Of a stretch of 64,000 bases of DNA, positions 32,171-42,629 are shown in pieces. The translations under genes were made by a program, and so were the position numbers. The stretch comes from Prorocentrum cordatum. Lineage: Eukaryota > Sar > Dinophyceae > Prorocentrales > Prorocentraceae. The stretch's first letter is position 1, and every line of letters begins with the position of its first letter. The notes beneath the pieces were generated by a model. That model was not told the DNA's origin, made no database searches, and saw only the letters and a list, made by a program, of their open reading frames with translations. The stretch covers positions 61,716 through 125,715 of the forward strand of contig CAUYUJ010007469.1 of NCBI GenBank assembly GCA_963575745.1, in the 5' to 3' direction.

Positions 32171-32814
32171 CAAACACCTCCCGTCCTGACTTCTTGTACG
32201 ACGCGACCATGTCTGGGCTGTGGTCGAGCTCCTGCTGCAGGGGAGGGCACAGAGGCCCCCCGCAGGCGGGCAGCCCGCAGTTTGGGGAAGCCTCGGGCTG
32301 CCGAGCAGCCCGCGAGAGGGGGCGGATGTGGCGGCGGCGCCGGGAGGCGCCGGCCCTGCCCAGGACCCCCCAGAGGTCCGACGCTCCAACTAAAGAGTTG
32401 GAGCAGGTCGTCGTTTTCTGATTCCTTGTTCTGCCGATCGGCCTGGCCGCGCCAGGCGCGCGGGGCGTGGCCCCTCCCCCCTGAGCGGCTCGCTCCCTCC
32501 GCCCCCTCTTCTGGCCGCGTCCTTGCCTCTCCCCCTCCTGCATGGTGGCACAATTCGTTCCAACGGCACCCCCGTCTCGGCTTTTCCGCTGGCGCAGACG
32601 ACCCTTGCCTCGCCGCCGACGCAAAAATGGTTTTGCCGATCGGCGCGGGCCCTCGCACCCCCCCCCCATGGAGTGGATCTCGGCCGTTTTGTTGCGCGCG
32701 TGCTTCAGGCAGGTGGAGTCTCCCCCGCGGGACGCACTGCTGCAAACCGTCGCACAGAGCAGAGGTCCGGAGCCAGACCCATCCCCTCCCCCTCCCCCCC
32801 CACTCTTCGCCCCA

Positions 32815-32915
32815 TGTCGAAACGTTCACCAGGCGGTCTTTGGCTGTGTGCGGCCTCTGGGGGCCCTCGCCGGGCCTCGGGAGTGTCAAAAACACGGCCT
32901 GGGACGAGCAAAGCG
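32815..32915 (+). repeat. Family D dispersed element, copy D7 (partial)
   Basis: GCGGCCTCTGGGGGCCCTCG, CCGGGCCTCGGGAGTGTCAA and AAACACGGCCTGGGACGAGC match the family core. The last of these is repeated in tandem at about 32889-32905 and 32931-32951. Confidence 0.6.
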
Positions 32916-33186
32916 GAGGGGTACCGGTCAAAAACACGGCCTGGGACGAGCAAGGCGGGGGGGGCATGGGTTCCATGTGTTTTTTTTTTCACTGTTCCCC
33001 CCCCCCCCCCCCACAGGAAATGGAGGGCAAATTGGGGCCTTCGGGTTGGGTTGGGGTGCATTGGTGGGTGGTGAGTTTATGAAACAAATGAGAAAAAACG
33101 CGACCCTATAGGGAAGCGGTCTAGCCCTCCGAGGCCCATGCATCGAAAGAAGTGGGAGGCAGCTGGAGGCCTGGGCCCCTGGCGTC

Positions 33187-33325
33187 GTGACAAGATCACG
33201 GCGGAGAGGTTTTTGTGCCGTCTTCGGCCTCCAGGGGCCCCTGCCCGGCCCCGGGGCTGTCAACAGAACAACAAAACGGCTCGGGAGGAAGAACTGGCCC
33301 GGGGGAAGGGGTCCAGACCCCTCAG
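33187..33325 (+). repeat. Family D dispersed element, copy D2
   Basis: GACAAGATCACGGCGGAGAG, TTCGGCCTCCAGGGGCCCCT and CGGGAGGAAGAACTGGCCC align with D1. It lies about 700 bp upstream of the first recognised kinase exon. Confidence 0.65.
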
Positions 33326-33560
33326 GAAGGCTAGTATCGAGTTGGGAGGATGGGGTGGGGAGAAATGGGGATACCACTGCCCGTAGTGGGTCGCAGGCAT
33401 CGCGCATTGCATCTGAATGCTCTGGCTCATGCCCTTCATCCTCCCAGCCCCTTCCTCCCGACACGATAGCTGCTCTCCTCAACCTCTGGGGGTCGACGGT
33501 GTGTCCCCTCCTTGCGCGCGGGCTGGCGCCCCCCGTGTGCGAGGCGGAGACAGTCGTGCT

Positions 33561-33660
33561 NNNNNNNNNNNNNNNNNNNNNNNNNNNNNNNNNNNNNNNN
33601 NNNNNNNNNNNNNNNNNNNNNNNNNNNNNNNNNNNNNNNNNNNNNNNNNNNNNNNNNNNN
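33561..33660. other. Assembly gap (100 N)
   Basis: One hundred N bases next to a GGA array. Upstream kinase exons could be missing here. Confidence 1.
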
Positions 33661-33880
33661 GAGGAGGGGGAGGGGGAGGAGGAGGGGAGGAGGAGGGAGG
33701 AGGACGAGGAGGAGACAGGAGGATGGGGAGGGGGAGGAGGATCGGAACGGGGAGGAGGAGGAGGAGGAGGAGGAGGAGGAGGAGGAGGAGGAGGAGGAGG
33801 AGGAGCGGCATCAGGAGCAGGAGGGAGGGAGGAGGGCGGAGGGAGGAGGAGGAAGAGGAAGTGGAGGAGGAGGAGGAGGG
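33661..33880. repeat. GGA array
   Basis: Plus-strand GGAGGAGG array between the gap and the kinase exon at 33.9 kb. Confidence 0.95.
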
Positions 33881-33901
33881 CGAGGAGGAGCGACGACGCA
33901 G

Positions 33902-33970
33902 CCTGCCGCCCCCGACGGAGGTACGCCTCCGAGCCCCACGCCCGCTTCTACACCGCCTGCGTGCTGCTCG
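33902..33970 (+). CDS. Kinase exon: helix E (subdomain VIA)
   Basis: Encodes (RR)YASEPHARFYTACVLLG. The pattern S-E-P-H-A-R-F-Y-T-A-C is that of the PKG/PKA region just before the catalytic loop. The donor is placed at CTGCTCG|GCTCG; joined to the next exon it gives ...VLLG-LEHLHG. The acceptor is either AG at 33900-33901 or AG at 33919-33920. The later one would start the exon at TACGCC. Almost every codon ends in G or C. Confidence 0.8.
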
Positions 33971-34137
33971 GCTCGTGGGCCCAGCCCGCCCGCCGGCCCG
34001 CCCGCCCCCCGCTCGGGAGCGGGGGCGCCCTCGAGGCCGCGAAGTCCTCGGCGCCTCGCGCTTCGCGCTCGGGTTCCTCTTTTTCGGCGACGAGCGGGGG
34101 GAGAAGCGAGAGAAGGAAGCCAGACCCCCTCGCGTTG

Positions 34138-34262
34138 CGACGAAATCACGACGGGTGTTTTTTCTCAATCTTCGGCCTCCAGGGGCCCTTACCGGGCCTC
34201 GGGACCGTCAAAAGTCGACTCAGGACGAAAAGCCGGTCCCGGGAAATGGGTTAGGGTCTGGG
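34138..34262 (+). repeat. Family D dispersed element, copy D1
   Basis: Reference copy: GACGAAATCACGACGGGTGT, TTCGGCCTCCAGGGGCCCTT, ACCGGGCCTCGGGACCGTCA, CGACTCAGGACGAAAAGCCG and GGTCCCGGGAAATGGG. It lies 168 bp downstream of the kinase exon at 33.9 kb, in the intron. Confidence 0.7.
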
Positions 34263-34721
34263 GGGGAAGTGAGAAGGAGAATGCCATCCCAGAAGGCGGC
34301 GGAACTTCTCAGAAGCCCTTTGGCCTCGTGATGAGTTGTCTTGAGTCTTCGGGAGAGGCTTTGAGAATTTCTCAGAAGGCTGGGGGGATTCCGAGCGTTC
34401 TGAGAAGGCCCGCCCCTATCACTTCCCCCCCTGGCCCGATACCGATTTTTGCGTTGGTCGGACGTTCAGTGCTGTGCTGGCTGCATCCTGTCAGTGCGAG
34501 AGGCCTCAAGGCAGACAAGAAGGCCGACCTGAGGCCCGTGACATCGAAGGAAGGCAGCTGCCGGCGCGGGATTAAGAGGAGTGCAGATAGCAGCGGTAGG
34601 CTCTGGTTCCTCCTCATCCTCCTCTCCTCACCTTGGGGGCGGCGCGAGAGCGCGAAGCTATTCGCGCTTCGCGCTTCGCGCTCTGGCTCCTCTGCGTCCT
34701 CCTCTTTTCCCATGGGGGGCG

Positions 34722-34755
34722 GCGCGAGAGCGCGAAGCTCTTCGCGCTCTCGCGC
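34722..34755. repeat. Perfect palindrome, 16-bp arms
   Basis: Arms GCGCGAGAGCGCGAAG (34722-34737) and CTTCGCGCTCTCGCGC (34740-34755) are separated by 2 bp. A related half-copy with the flanking CCTCC...GGGGGCGGCGCGAGAG lies at about 34636-34662, so the unit is tandemly duplicated. Confidence 0.9.
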
Positions 34756-35297
34756 GAGGCACGAAGCTGGGCGCCCTTGGGGAAGGTCGGACCGACCGCG
34801 CGTGCGATCGGCCGCCGGTGCGCGCGCGCGCAGTCCCGGCGTGCCCGGCGGTCCGGGAGAGGCGCCGTCGCTCCTTCTTCTTTTGGCCTCGGCATCGCTC
34901 GGACATGTGCGTGTTTTCTCGGCGAGAGCCATCGAGGACCATCCTGGACCATCGAGCAACAAAAACACGCACGAAACCGAAACATTCACGGGAAATGGAC
35001 GTCCGAGCGACGGCAAGTGGCTCGACTCGTGGCACACGAAGGTTCATCGTGCAGCCACCCATCCTGCGCCGAGGCCCCCTCCAGGGGCCTCGGGGGGGAT
35101 TCAAAGTTTGGTCGTCCTCCCCGAAGCACCCCCGAATCTCGCTCCCAGCCTCACCCACACATCCCAAGCTAATCCCTGCCGCTCTGGCCCATCAGGGCCG
35201 TGAAAGCCTCGCTGGCGTTCAGGTCGGCGCAGTAGTATACCCATCCATGATAACCCGAGTAAGCGATTAAGGACCCCCCCCCCCCCTCTCCGGTGAG

Positions 35298-35332
35298 AGG
35301 ATAACGCACCCGGCACCCGGAAGCGTTATCCT
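35298..35332. repeat. Hairpin with 10-bp arms
   Basis: AGGATAACGC and GCGTTATCCT with a 15-nt loop. Downstream (35340-35460) is a run of about 9-bp repeats (AGGTCCCAC/GGTCTCGC variants). A duplicated GCGCGGTGCTAATAATA/GCGCGGTGCTAATGATA segment lies at 35546-35620. Confidence 0.75.
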
Positions 35333-36003
35333 GGCACCAGGAGGGGGTACACCAGATCGCACGGGTCCCACGGAGTCCCGCAGGTCTCGCAGGTCCCACA
35401 AGTTTCAAAGTGGTTCCCGTGTGAGGTCCCACAGGTCCCACGGGTGTCGCAGGGGAGGGGCTTCTCATTACAATTCTCATTACAATTCTAATTGGGATGC
35501 CACCCGAGGCGGGGCGCTGGAATTATTTATTTTCCTTCCATTTGCGCGGTGCTAATAATATCGCTCGGCGAAAACCCCCCCAAATAATTATTTAATTACG
35601 GCGCGGTGCTAATGATAACGCCGGGGGGTTCCTTAATTGCTTCTCCGGGTTACTGCTGTGGTGGATGTCGTAATTATTTGGGCATGCTGCGTCGGGAGGG
35701 GTGGTGGTCGTAGAGGAGGAGGGTGGGTGGTGGTCGTAGAGGTGGGTGGGAAGGGCGTCGGGGTTCTGGGAGGGGGGGAGAGTGGACAGGTCTCTGCTCG
35801 GGGGCGCGGGCAGGGGTGGCCGCAGGCCATGCGCCCGCGGCGGAGGCGGGGGCCGCAGGCCTCTGACGGGTGTCGCCGCCAACGTCGTGGGTGCTTAGCC
35901 GAAGAGCAGTACGGGGGGGGGGGTGAGGCGGCTGTGGCCGAGTGCCGCCATCGGCGGGTTGCGTTGCCTCAGGGGCGGAGCCAGTCGGTGAGGACTGAGG
36001 GCG

Positions 36004-38462
36004 CTAGAGGTCGGAGGGGCGTTGCACACTAGAATGTGCGTTGTGTGATGGTGTCGCCAGGAGGGCGGCAGGGCTCGGAAGCCAGGGTCGTCTTGTACCT
36101 TGCTCGAGGCGTGGCGCTGGCGTCGGCTCTGGTGCTGGTGCTGGTGTCGGCTCTGGTGCTGGTGCTGGTTCAGCTGGCGTCGGCGCTGGCGCTGGGTCTG
36201 TTCCCGCTGGTAGAGGTCCCTCTGGTGTGAACTCGGACTCTGGGACTGGCGCACGGTCCTGGTGGCGGCAATGGTGTTGGTGGCGTGTGTGGTGGTGCCG
36301 CTCGTGAGCTCGGTAAGCTGAGTGTTGGTTGCCTGCTGGGCGTGGGGCTGGGCGTGGGGCTGGGCGTAAGGAAGGGCGTCGGAAAGGGCGTCGGGGTGGG
36401 CGTCGGTTTGGACGTCGGGAAGGGTGTCGGGATGGGCGTGAGGCTGGGCGTCGGGGAGGGCGTCGGGGAGGGATCGGGTTGGGCGTCAGGTTGGGCGCGG
36501 GGCTGGGCATCGGTTTGGGCGTCGGTTCGGGCGTCGGGTTGGGAGTAGGTTTTGTCGTCGGTTCGGGTGTCGGGTTGGGCGTAGGGTTGGGCGCAGGGTT
36601 GGGCGTCGGGTTGGGCGTCGGCGGGGGCGTCGGGCGGCGCGTCGGGAGTGGCGGCGGAGGGAGCGTCGGGAGGGGGTGCGTGAGGGGTGTCGGTGGGAGC
36701 ATCGTCGGGGTCGTCGTTGGAGTGGTCGGCGTCGTCGTCGCGGGTGGCTCCGGCCGTTCCAAAAGCCTTGAAATCGATGTTCTGGTAGGTAGCCTCTGGA
36801 TCCGTGAGGTGGTCCGCGAAATTGAAGTCCTTGGAGGCCTTTAGATTGGGGGTGATGTTTGGAATGAAGTTGGTGTCCTTGGAGGGCTCGAAATTGGGGT
36901 CCATGGAGGTCATGAAATTGAAGTGCTTGCGCGCCTCTGCCGCGAAATTGGAGCCCTTGGAGGCCGCGGAATTGACGTCCTTGGAGGCCGTGAAAGTGAA
37001 GTCCTTGGAGGTCGCAGGCGGGGCGTCGCGGGGGGGCGTCGGGTTGGGCGTCGGGAGGGGCGTCGGGTTGGGCGTCGGGAAGGGCGTCGGAAATGGAGTC
37101 GGGAGGGGCGTCGGGAAGGGCGTCGGGTTGGGGCCGGGGATGGGCGTCAGTTTGGGCGTCGGGAAGGGCATCAAGTTGGGCGTCGGGTAGGGCGTCGGTG
37201 TGGGCGCCGAGAAGGGCGTCGGGAAAGGCGTTGCGCGGGGCGTTGGGTGGGGCGTCGGGTTGGGCGCGGGGCTGGGCGTCGGTTTGGGCGTCGGGTTGGG
37301 CGTCGGTTCGGGGGTCGGGTAGTGCGTCGGGAGTGTCGTCGCGTCGGGCGTTCCTCCACACGGTGGCCTGTACAGCGGTCTGGCCGACGTAGATGCCTTT
37401 GGTCTTTGAGTACTGGATGAACTTGTGAAGCGCTTCGTCTGTTTCGAATTGCACGTGGCCCTGTTGGGCGCCTCCTGGGCCCCAGATGACGCGGCAGGTC
37501 TTGATTTTGCCGAAGATGCTGAAAGTGGCGTGGAGAGCGTGGTTGTCGATGTTGCCGATGCCAGAGACGCATATGCCGTTGGGTGTTGCGGATGTTGATG
37601 CTTCTGCCGAGGCCCCCGTGCGGCGAGCGACTGCCTTGTGGTTGGCGTCTTCGATGGTTCCCTAGCCGCATGTCGTCCGGGTAGGCTACGGTAGGCGTAA
37701 ATGTAGTGGTGGGGACCGTTGGCGCCGTAGTCGAAGCAACTCGCCCTTTGGATGCCGATGGTGTTCCTCCAGTCGCTGGTGATGTCGTCGAGGCCTTTGC
37801 GTGGTGTCGCGGGTGCTGTCGTAGCCCCGTCTGCCTGCTTGCAGTCGTGCGTCTCGTGAGCGTCGTAGGTCCCAGAGTTGTCGCGGTCGTGGCGCTGCAG
37901 CGGTTGTAGCGGTGTGAAGGTGGGGGCGTTCGGCGTAGGGTCGAGCGCGATGGATGCTGCCGTCGGCGCGGGTGTGCCGCCTGTGGTGCTCGTCGTCGTA
38001 ACCAAACCAGTAGTCCCGCTGATACCTCCCATGATGATGCCAGTCATGTCGATGCCGTCCCTGCTGCTCATCGTCGTGGTGCCCGTGCCAATGGTCCCAC
38101 TGACTCTTCCCATGATGATGCCAGTCGTGTCGGTGCCATTTGAGCCGATGCCAATCGCCACGGTACCAGTCGCAATGGTGGTGAAATCGGCATTCTTCGG
38201 CGAAGCCGCCGTTGTTGGAGGGCGGTCCGCTGCTACAGAGTATGATGGCCACGTCCTTTGAGTCCAGTGCGAGGCCTTCCCGGGCCGCGTCGGAAATGCG
38301 CGATCTCGCCGCATATATGGGGTCCCACGCCAGCTGTGGGTTACGATCTTTGTGTCGATGCTGTCGGTCTCCGCGCTGTGTGCGGGTACGTCTTGGCGGG
38401 TCGCCAGTGAACTCGTTCATGATGCGGCTCTGGCTCTTGGTCGCGGGCATCCTCTCCGCCAT
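36004..38462 (-). CDS. RRM-domain protein with Pro/Thr repeat tail (interrupted)
   Basis: The ATG at 38462-38460 has an excellent context (GCCGCCATGG). It opens a frame running [20 protein letters not shown] to a His/Trp/Asp-rich duplicated segment ([30 protein letters not shown]). After a frame change near 37.7 kb there is an RNA-recognition-motif-like domain at about 37655-37345: GICVSGIG (RNP2), [26 protein letters not shown] (RNP1), ending [11 protein letters not shown] long tail from a 12-18 bp repeat follows, broken by SKDFNF-type units (about 37020-36760). The frame changes mean introns, sequencing errors or decay. It is probably nuclear or RNA-associated, and it lies antisense in the first recognised kinase intron. 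Confidence 0.55.
36330..37330. repeat. GGGCGTCGGGTT-type minisatellite
   Basis: Units of GGGCGTCGGGTT and GGGCGTCGGGAA repeat in two blocks (about 36330-36660 and 37020-37330) around a 24-27 bp CCTTGGAGG...AAATTGAAG repeat. On the minus strand all three frames remain open: P-N-P-T-P, D-A-Q-P and R-P-T-R-R. Confidence 0.9.
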
Positions 38463-38539
38463 GGCGGCGCCACGCCTGGGCGCGGCCCGGGAGGGGCGCC
38501 GTCCCCGGTTCCTCGGCCAGAGCGCCTCTCCTTCGTCTC

Positions 38540-38679
38540 CTCCTCCTCCTCCTCCTTCTTCTCCTTATCCTCTCTCGCTCGCGCTCTTTCTCTCGTTCTC
38601 AGCTCCTCGCTCTCCCTCTCTCTCTCTCTCTCTATCGCTCTCTCTCTCTCGCTCTCCCTCGCTCTCTGTCTCTCTCTCG

Positions 38680-38716
<37 letters not shown>

Positions 38717-38727
38717 CCGCTCTCGCG

Positions 38728-38758
<31 letters not shown>

Positions 38759-38811
38759 CTAGTTTGTTTAATATATCTCTCTCTCTATCTGCGTCTATGT
38801 GTTCTCTCTCG

Positions 38812-38843
<32 letters not shown>

Positions 38844-38920
38844 GCGCACTGCAGGACGCACCGCAAAGTCGAAATCTCGGAGCGCGCCAATCTTTCTCGC
38901 TCTCTCTTTTGTTTGTTATC

Positions 38921-38951
<31 letters not shown>

Positions 38952-39060
38952 CTCTCTCTCTCTCTTGTTCTCTCCGTTTTTCTATGTTTCTTTCTCTCTC
39001 TCTCTGCCTCTCTGTTTATGTATGTATTTCCTTTTCTTTCTCTCTCCCTCTATATGTATG
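38540..39060. repeat. TC dinucleotide-rich block
   Basis: CTCTCTCT runs separated by short unique stretches, just upstream of the RRM gene start (its strand is minus). The block may include the promoter side of that gene. Confidence 0.9.
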
Positions 39061-39354
39061 CCTCTGTGTCGCAGAGTCTTTCTCTCTTCCCAGCCTGTCA
39101 CTCTTTCTGCTGCTTCGCTCGCGCGCGCGTTCGGCGGTCCAGGCGATCGCGCCCTCCCCCACCCCTCGCACGACGCGGGCACACACGCCCGGAGCACCGC
39201 GCATAGTTCCCGGGCCGTTGCTGGAGCCCCCCCTTGCCCGCCAGCCCTGGCGCCGTCCCCGGCTCGCTGGGGTCGGGGCGGGGTTCGGCGGCGGCGGGCC
39301 TCCGAGCGTGCATGTTCGTGCCGCTCTCTGGGCTTCTCCGTCTCCCTCTATAAA

Positions 39355-39535
39355 GGGCAGTTTTCAATACATTGGATTTTAGAACATATTGGATTTTAAT
39401 ACATGATTAATATATGAATAAATGTATGCATGAACCCATCGTTGTTTTTACGACTAAATCTTCACATCTGTAATACATGATCCGCACGCGGAGCATGCAT
39501 TAAAAACGGCACTGCATATTTTTATGTTTGGAGGG
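39355..39535. other. A/T-rich island
   Basis: A markedly A/T-rich stretch in a GC-rich region. It has duplicated words (ATATTGGATTTTA, AATACATGAT twice) and CATGCATTAAAAAC. No coding frame was seen. It could be a nuclear-matrix or regulatory region, or a relic of an element. Confidence 0.5.
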
Positions 39536-40017
39536 AAGCGGGCCGAACGGTCTTGCACCACCCTCGTGCGCGGTTGAAGCTCAGAGGAGGAAGAGGTACC
39601 CATACCGCCACCCTTCGCCCATCCTCCACCCTTTCTGGGCCTCCCAGCTGGCCCTCGTCGCCACCGCTGGATTCGCCCCGATGTTCTGGTCAGAACGCAA
39701 CCCAGAAGAGTTCCAGGGAGTAGCGGTATCGGTACCTTTCGGATCCCCCAGAAGTAGGATTCCGCGGCGCAGATTCTGCTTGCTCCTTGCTGTTGTCGTC
39801 GTCGTCATCGCCCGCGACCCGCCCGCGACCCACCCGTGACCAGCCCGCGACCCACGCGCGACCCGCCCGCGGCCCATCCGCAGTGCTTTGACGAAAATCC
39901 GGTGTTGTTTATAATAAGTCGACGCCTGCGGCAGGATTCATTGGAGTCTCGCAGACTGCCGACGACCCCGCCGTCGCCCCCTCACTCTTATCCGTAGCTG
40001 CGGGGGCTATGTCTATT

Positions 40018-40086
40018 CTTCCTTTTTCTTCTTCTTCTTCTTCTGCTTCCTCCTCCTTCCTCCTCCTCCTCCTCCTCCTCCTCCTA
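40018..40086. repeat. TTC/TCC array
   Basis: CTTCTTCTTCTT grading to (CCT)n in the kinase intron. Confidence 0.95.
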
Positions 40087-40535
40087 CCAGGGGGTGTCTG
40101 CTAGCGCCGCCCGCCCATGCGCCAGACTTGTGGGTGGGGTCCCTCCCCCGCCCCCCGGCCACGGTTGTCGCATTAATTACCTCTTCCTCGGTATGCAGAG
40201 CGTCCAGGACGGCCCAAGAGGCGCCCAGTATCGCCCCAAAACAGCCTAAGAGCCCCCCACCACAGCCAAGACGTCCATGGAGAAGACGTCCCGTCCTCAA
40301 GGGGACGTCCCGCAATCGCCGCGAGGCTCCTCCTCTGAGCCCCTTCAGGCCTTCCCCCCCCCTTTAAACCACTCCGACCCCGCCCGACGGCCCCGATCTG
40401 CCCTCCATTCCCCGTCGGGGGAGGCGGTGTCGGGGAACACTTCGAAAAAGAAAAAACACATGTGGAACCTGTACCCGCCCACAGCCCTGTATTTGGTTCT
40501 TCGGGCTGGGCTGGGGTTGTCTGGGAGTTAGTCTC

Positions 40536-40643
40536 AAGTCGGGCATGCCCCTCTACAGGAGGAATACCCAAGAACAGTTCAAACATAGTCCGGGAACGCT
40601 CTTCCCTCCCAGATCCCCCCCTGCATGAGGGCATGCCCGACCT
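40536..40643. mobile_element. Family C inverted-repeat element, copy C1
   Basis: 108 bp. The left end AAGTCGGGCATGCCCCTCTA mirrors the right end CCTGCATGAGGGCATGCCCGACCT. It ends 75 bp before the kinase catalytic-loop exon. Confidence 0.75.
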
Positions 40644-40718
40644 GCAAAGGCAGTCGGGCCCCTCGCTCCCCCCCAAGGGGGGGGCCTTCCCGGCGGCGCC
40701 GGCGCCGGGCGCGCCGAG

Positions 40719-40799
40719 GCCTGGAGCACTTGCACGGCCAGCGCATCCTCTACCGCGACCTCCGCATGGAAAACGTGGTGCTCAGCTCGCGGGGCTACG
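40719..40799 (+). CDS. Kinase exon: catalytic loop (subdomain VIB)
   Basis: 81 nt encoding LEHLHGQRILYRDLRMENVV then LSSRGY. YRDLRMEN is the AGC form of HRDLKPEN. The catalytic Asp and the metal-binding Asn are present, and Arg replaces the catalytic-loop Lys. The acceptor is CGCCGAG|GCCTGG; the donor is GGCTACG|GCGCG (GC type), giving ...RGY-G-KLCDLG with the next exon, as in PKG (RGYAKLVDFG). The exon is bracketed by family C elements C1 and C2. Confidence 0.92.
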
Positions 40800-40851
40800 G
40801 CGCGCCCCGAGCGCCGGCCTCGCAGAGGAGATCCAGCGCCATGTGCATTTA

Positions 40852-41013
40852 TTAAGTCGGGCATGTCCCTCTAGGGGAGGAGTATCCAAACATAGTCAAA
40901 ACATAGTCTCGGGGGCGATTGTTCGACTACCTTTTTGACTATGTTTGCCCATTCCTCGTCACTGAACAAAAAATCGCCCCAACTCCGCCTACAGAAGGAC
41001 CTGCCCGACCTAA
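40852..41013. mobile_element. Family C inverted-repeat element, copy C2
   Basis: 162 bp. The left end TTAAGTCGGGCATGTCCCTC mirrors the right end (in reverse TTAGGTCGGGCAGGTCCTTC). An internal TAGTC/GACTA repeat (ACATAGTC ... GACTATGT) forms a nested hairpin. It begins 53 bp after the kinase exon ends. Confidence 0.85.
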
Positions 41014-41065
41014 CCTAAACAGAAACTTTTGACACTCCGCACGGATTTCTTGGCACCGCGCTGGC
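41011..41065. mobile_element. Family A single arm (A4)
   Basis: CTAAACAGAAACTTTTGACA followed by CTCCGCACGGATTTCTTGGC matches the family A left arm, then GCGCTGG. No right arm. It abuts C2. Confidence 0.55.
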
Positions 41066-41577
41066 CCCCTCGATTGGTCGGTCCCTGGGGCCGTTATACT
41101 TGGGCCCGGGACGATGCACACGACGGATCTGGGACGCAGCACTGCTCCTGGGAAGGGGTCGGATTTCTAGGGCCGCGGATTAATAGGCGAAGCATCTTGG
41201 CGGACGTTTGGAAGGGGTTCCTCGGGATGGTCCCATCAAGTCTGCGACGGGACCATTGGGGGGGGGACTGGCGGAGAAGCCTTGTGCTGCCTGGCCCAAG
41301 GGAGGTCCAAGGGGGGAGTATCGCGGAGCCGCCACGAGGACAAGGGAAGGTCCTGGAAGGCAGGGGCTCTGAAGATGCTTCGGCGCCTTCAGGCCCCCTG
41401 CGGCCCTCACAGAAGCGAATCGCAAGAGGAAAAGGGTGGTCCTGGACGGCAAGGGCTCTGGAGGTGTGTCTCGGCACCTTAGGGCTCCCCGTGGCCCCCA
41501 CAGAAGCGGATCGGGATGCAGGACCAGACCTGGAGGGACGCCGCGAGGACCCCTTCCCCTCCCGCCAGTGGCTAACA

Positions 41578-41731
41578 TTAAGTCGGACATGTTCCTCTAC
41601 AGGAGGAATGTTCAAGAATAGTCAAACATAGTTTGGGAACCATTTGACTATTGTTGACAAGTTTGAGAAAGTGTTTGCTATCTCTATTTATTCGCCCAAA
41701 ATCCGCCTGTAGGAGGACACGCCCGACCTAA
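41578..41731. mobile_element. Family C element, copy C3, with 8-bp target duplication
   Basis: 154 bp from TTAAGTCGGACATGTTCCTC to ...GGACACGCCCGACCTAA. The flanking 8-mers GGCTAACA at 41570-41577 and 41732-41739 are identical, a probable target-site duplication. Eight-bp duplications and short inverted termini are typical of hAT-type elements. No transposase is encoded. Confidence 0.85.
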
Positions 41732-42629
41732 GGCTAACAGGACAATAGATGCTTCGGTGGAGGGGCAGGAGGGAAGGAGGAGGACGACAGGCGAGGTGGC
41801 TCCTTTCCGCCGTCGTCGTTCTCCGACCATCGTTCTCCCACCGTCCTCGCCGTACAGGTTGCCTCCACCTCTTCGGGGTGTTTCCGCCTCCTCGTGTGCT
41901 TTTATTTGCCATTCTTCTCCGTTTCCAGTCCCTCCCCTACCTTGCTTCCCTCTGCCTCACCGCCACTCCTTGCAGCCTATGCCTGAAACGTGCTGTCGTC
42001 TACACGTGGCACTACAGTAAACCTGCTCTACGCGTGTCTAACGAGCGCGAGGAGCTCTGCCAGACCTCAGGCCCGAGACACGCTCGGCCTCCTCGCCCCA
42101 CGAGCGCGAGCGAGGGCGCAAGGTGGCGGAGGCGATCTGCGAACCCGAGTCCGATGAGAAAGACCCAGTGGGTCTGGACCAACATCTGGGGCACGGTCCA
42201 CCCGCATGCTAAGGATGGGCAACCCTCCCAACGACATCCTTGCATCCTTGCCTCCTCGGTCCATCCTTGGCCACTCTCGTCGGCCGCGCCCCGCTCGAGA
42301 AGCTTCAACGTGGGCGCCCGAGGCTTGGGCCGGGCGAAAGGGGGGGATTCGGAAAGGGGGGGGGTACGAAATTTGCTGCATGCAGCTGGTTTCGGCCTCA
42401 CCGAAGGGCCCATTCCTCGATACATGGCCGCCTCCGGCGCCGGGAGGCGCCTGGAAAATCAGCTACGTGAGCTGATTCTGAACCCCCCCTTTGCTATCCC
42501 CCCCTTTCGCCCGACCCGAGAGGCTCGTGCATCCCAGCGCGCATCCTCGTGATACGGGCCCACTGGAGCCGCCGCGCTGGGGGGCAGCAGTTGCCCCCCC
42601 CCCCCCCCCCCCGGGCGGCGCTAGCACGA

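Noticed and set aside
35340-35460. Spaced short repeats as a CRISPR array
   Set aside because: Units are about 9 bp, degenerate and contiguous, with no spacers of constant length; the genome is eukaryotic.
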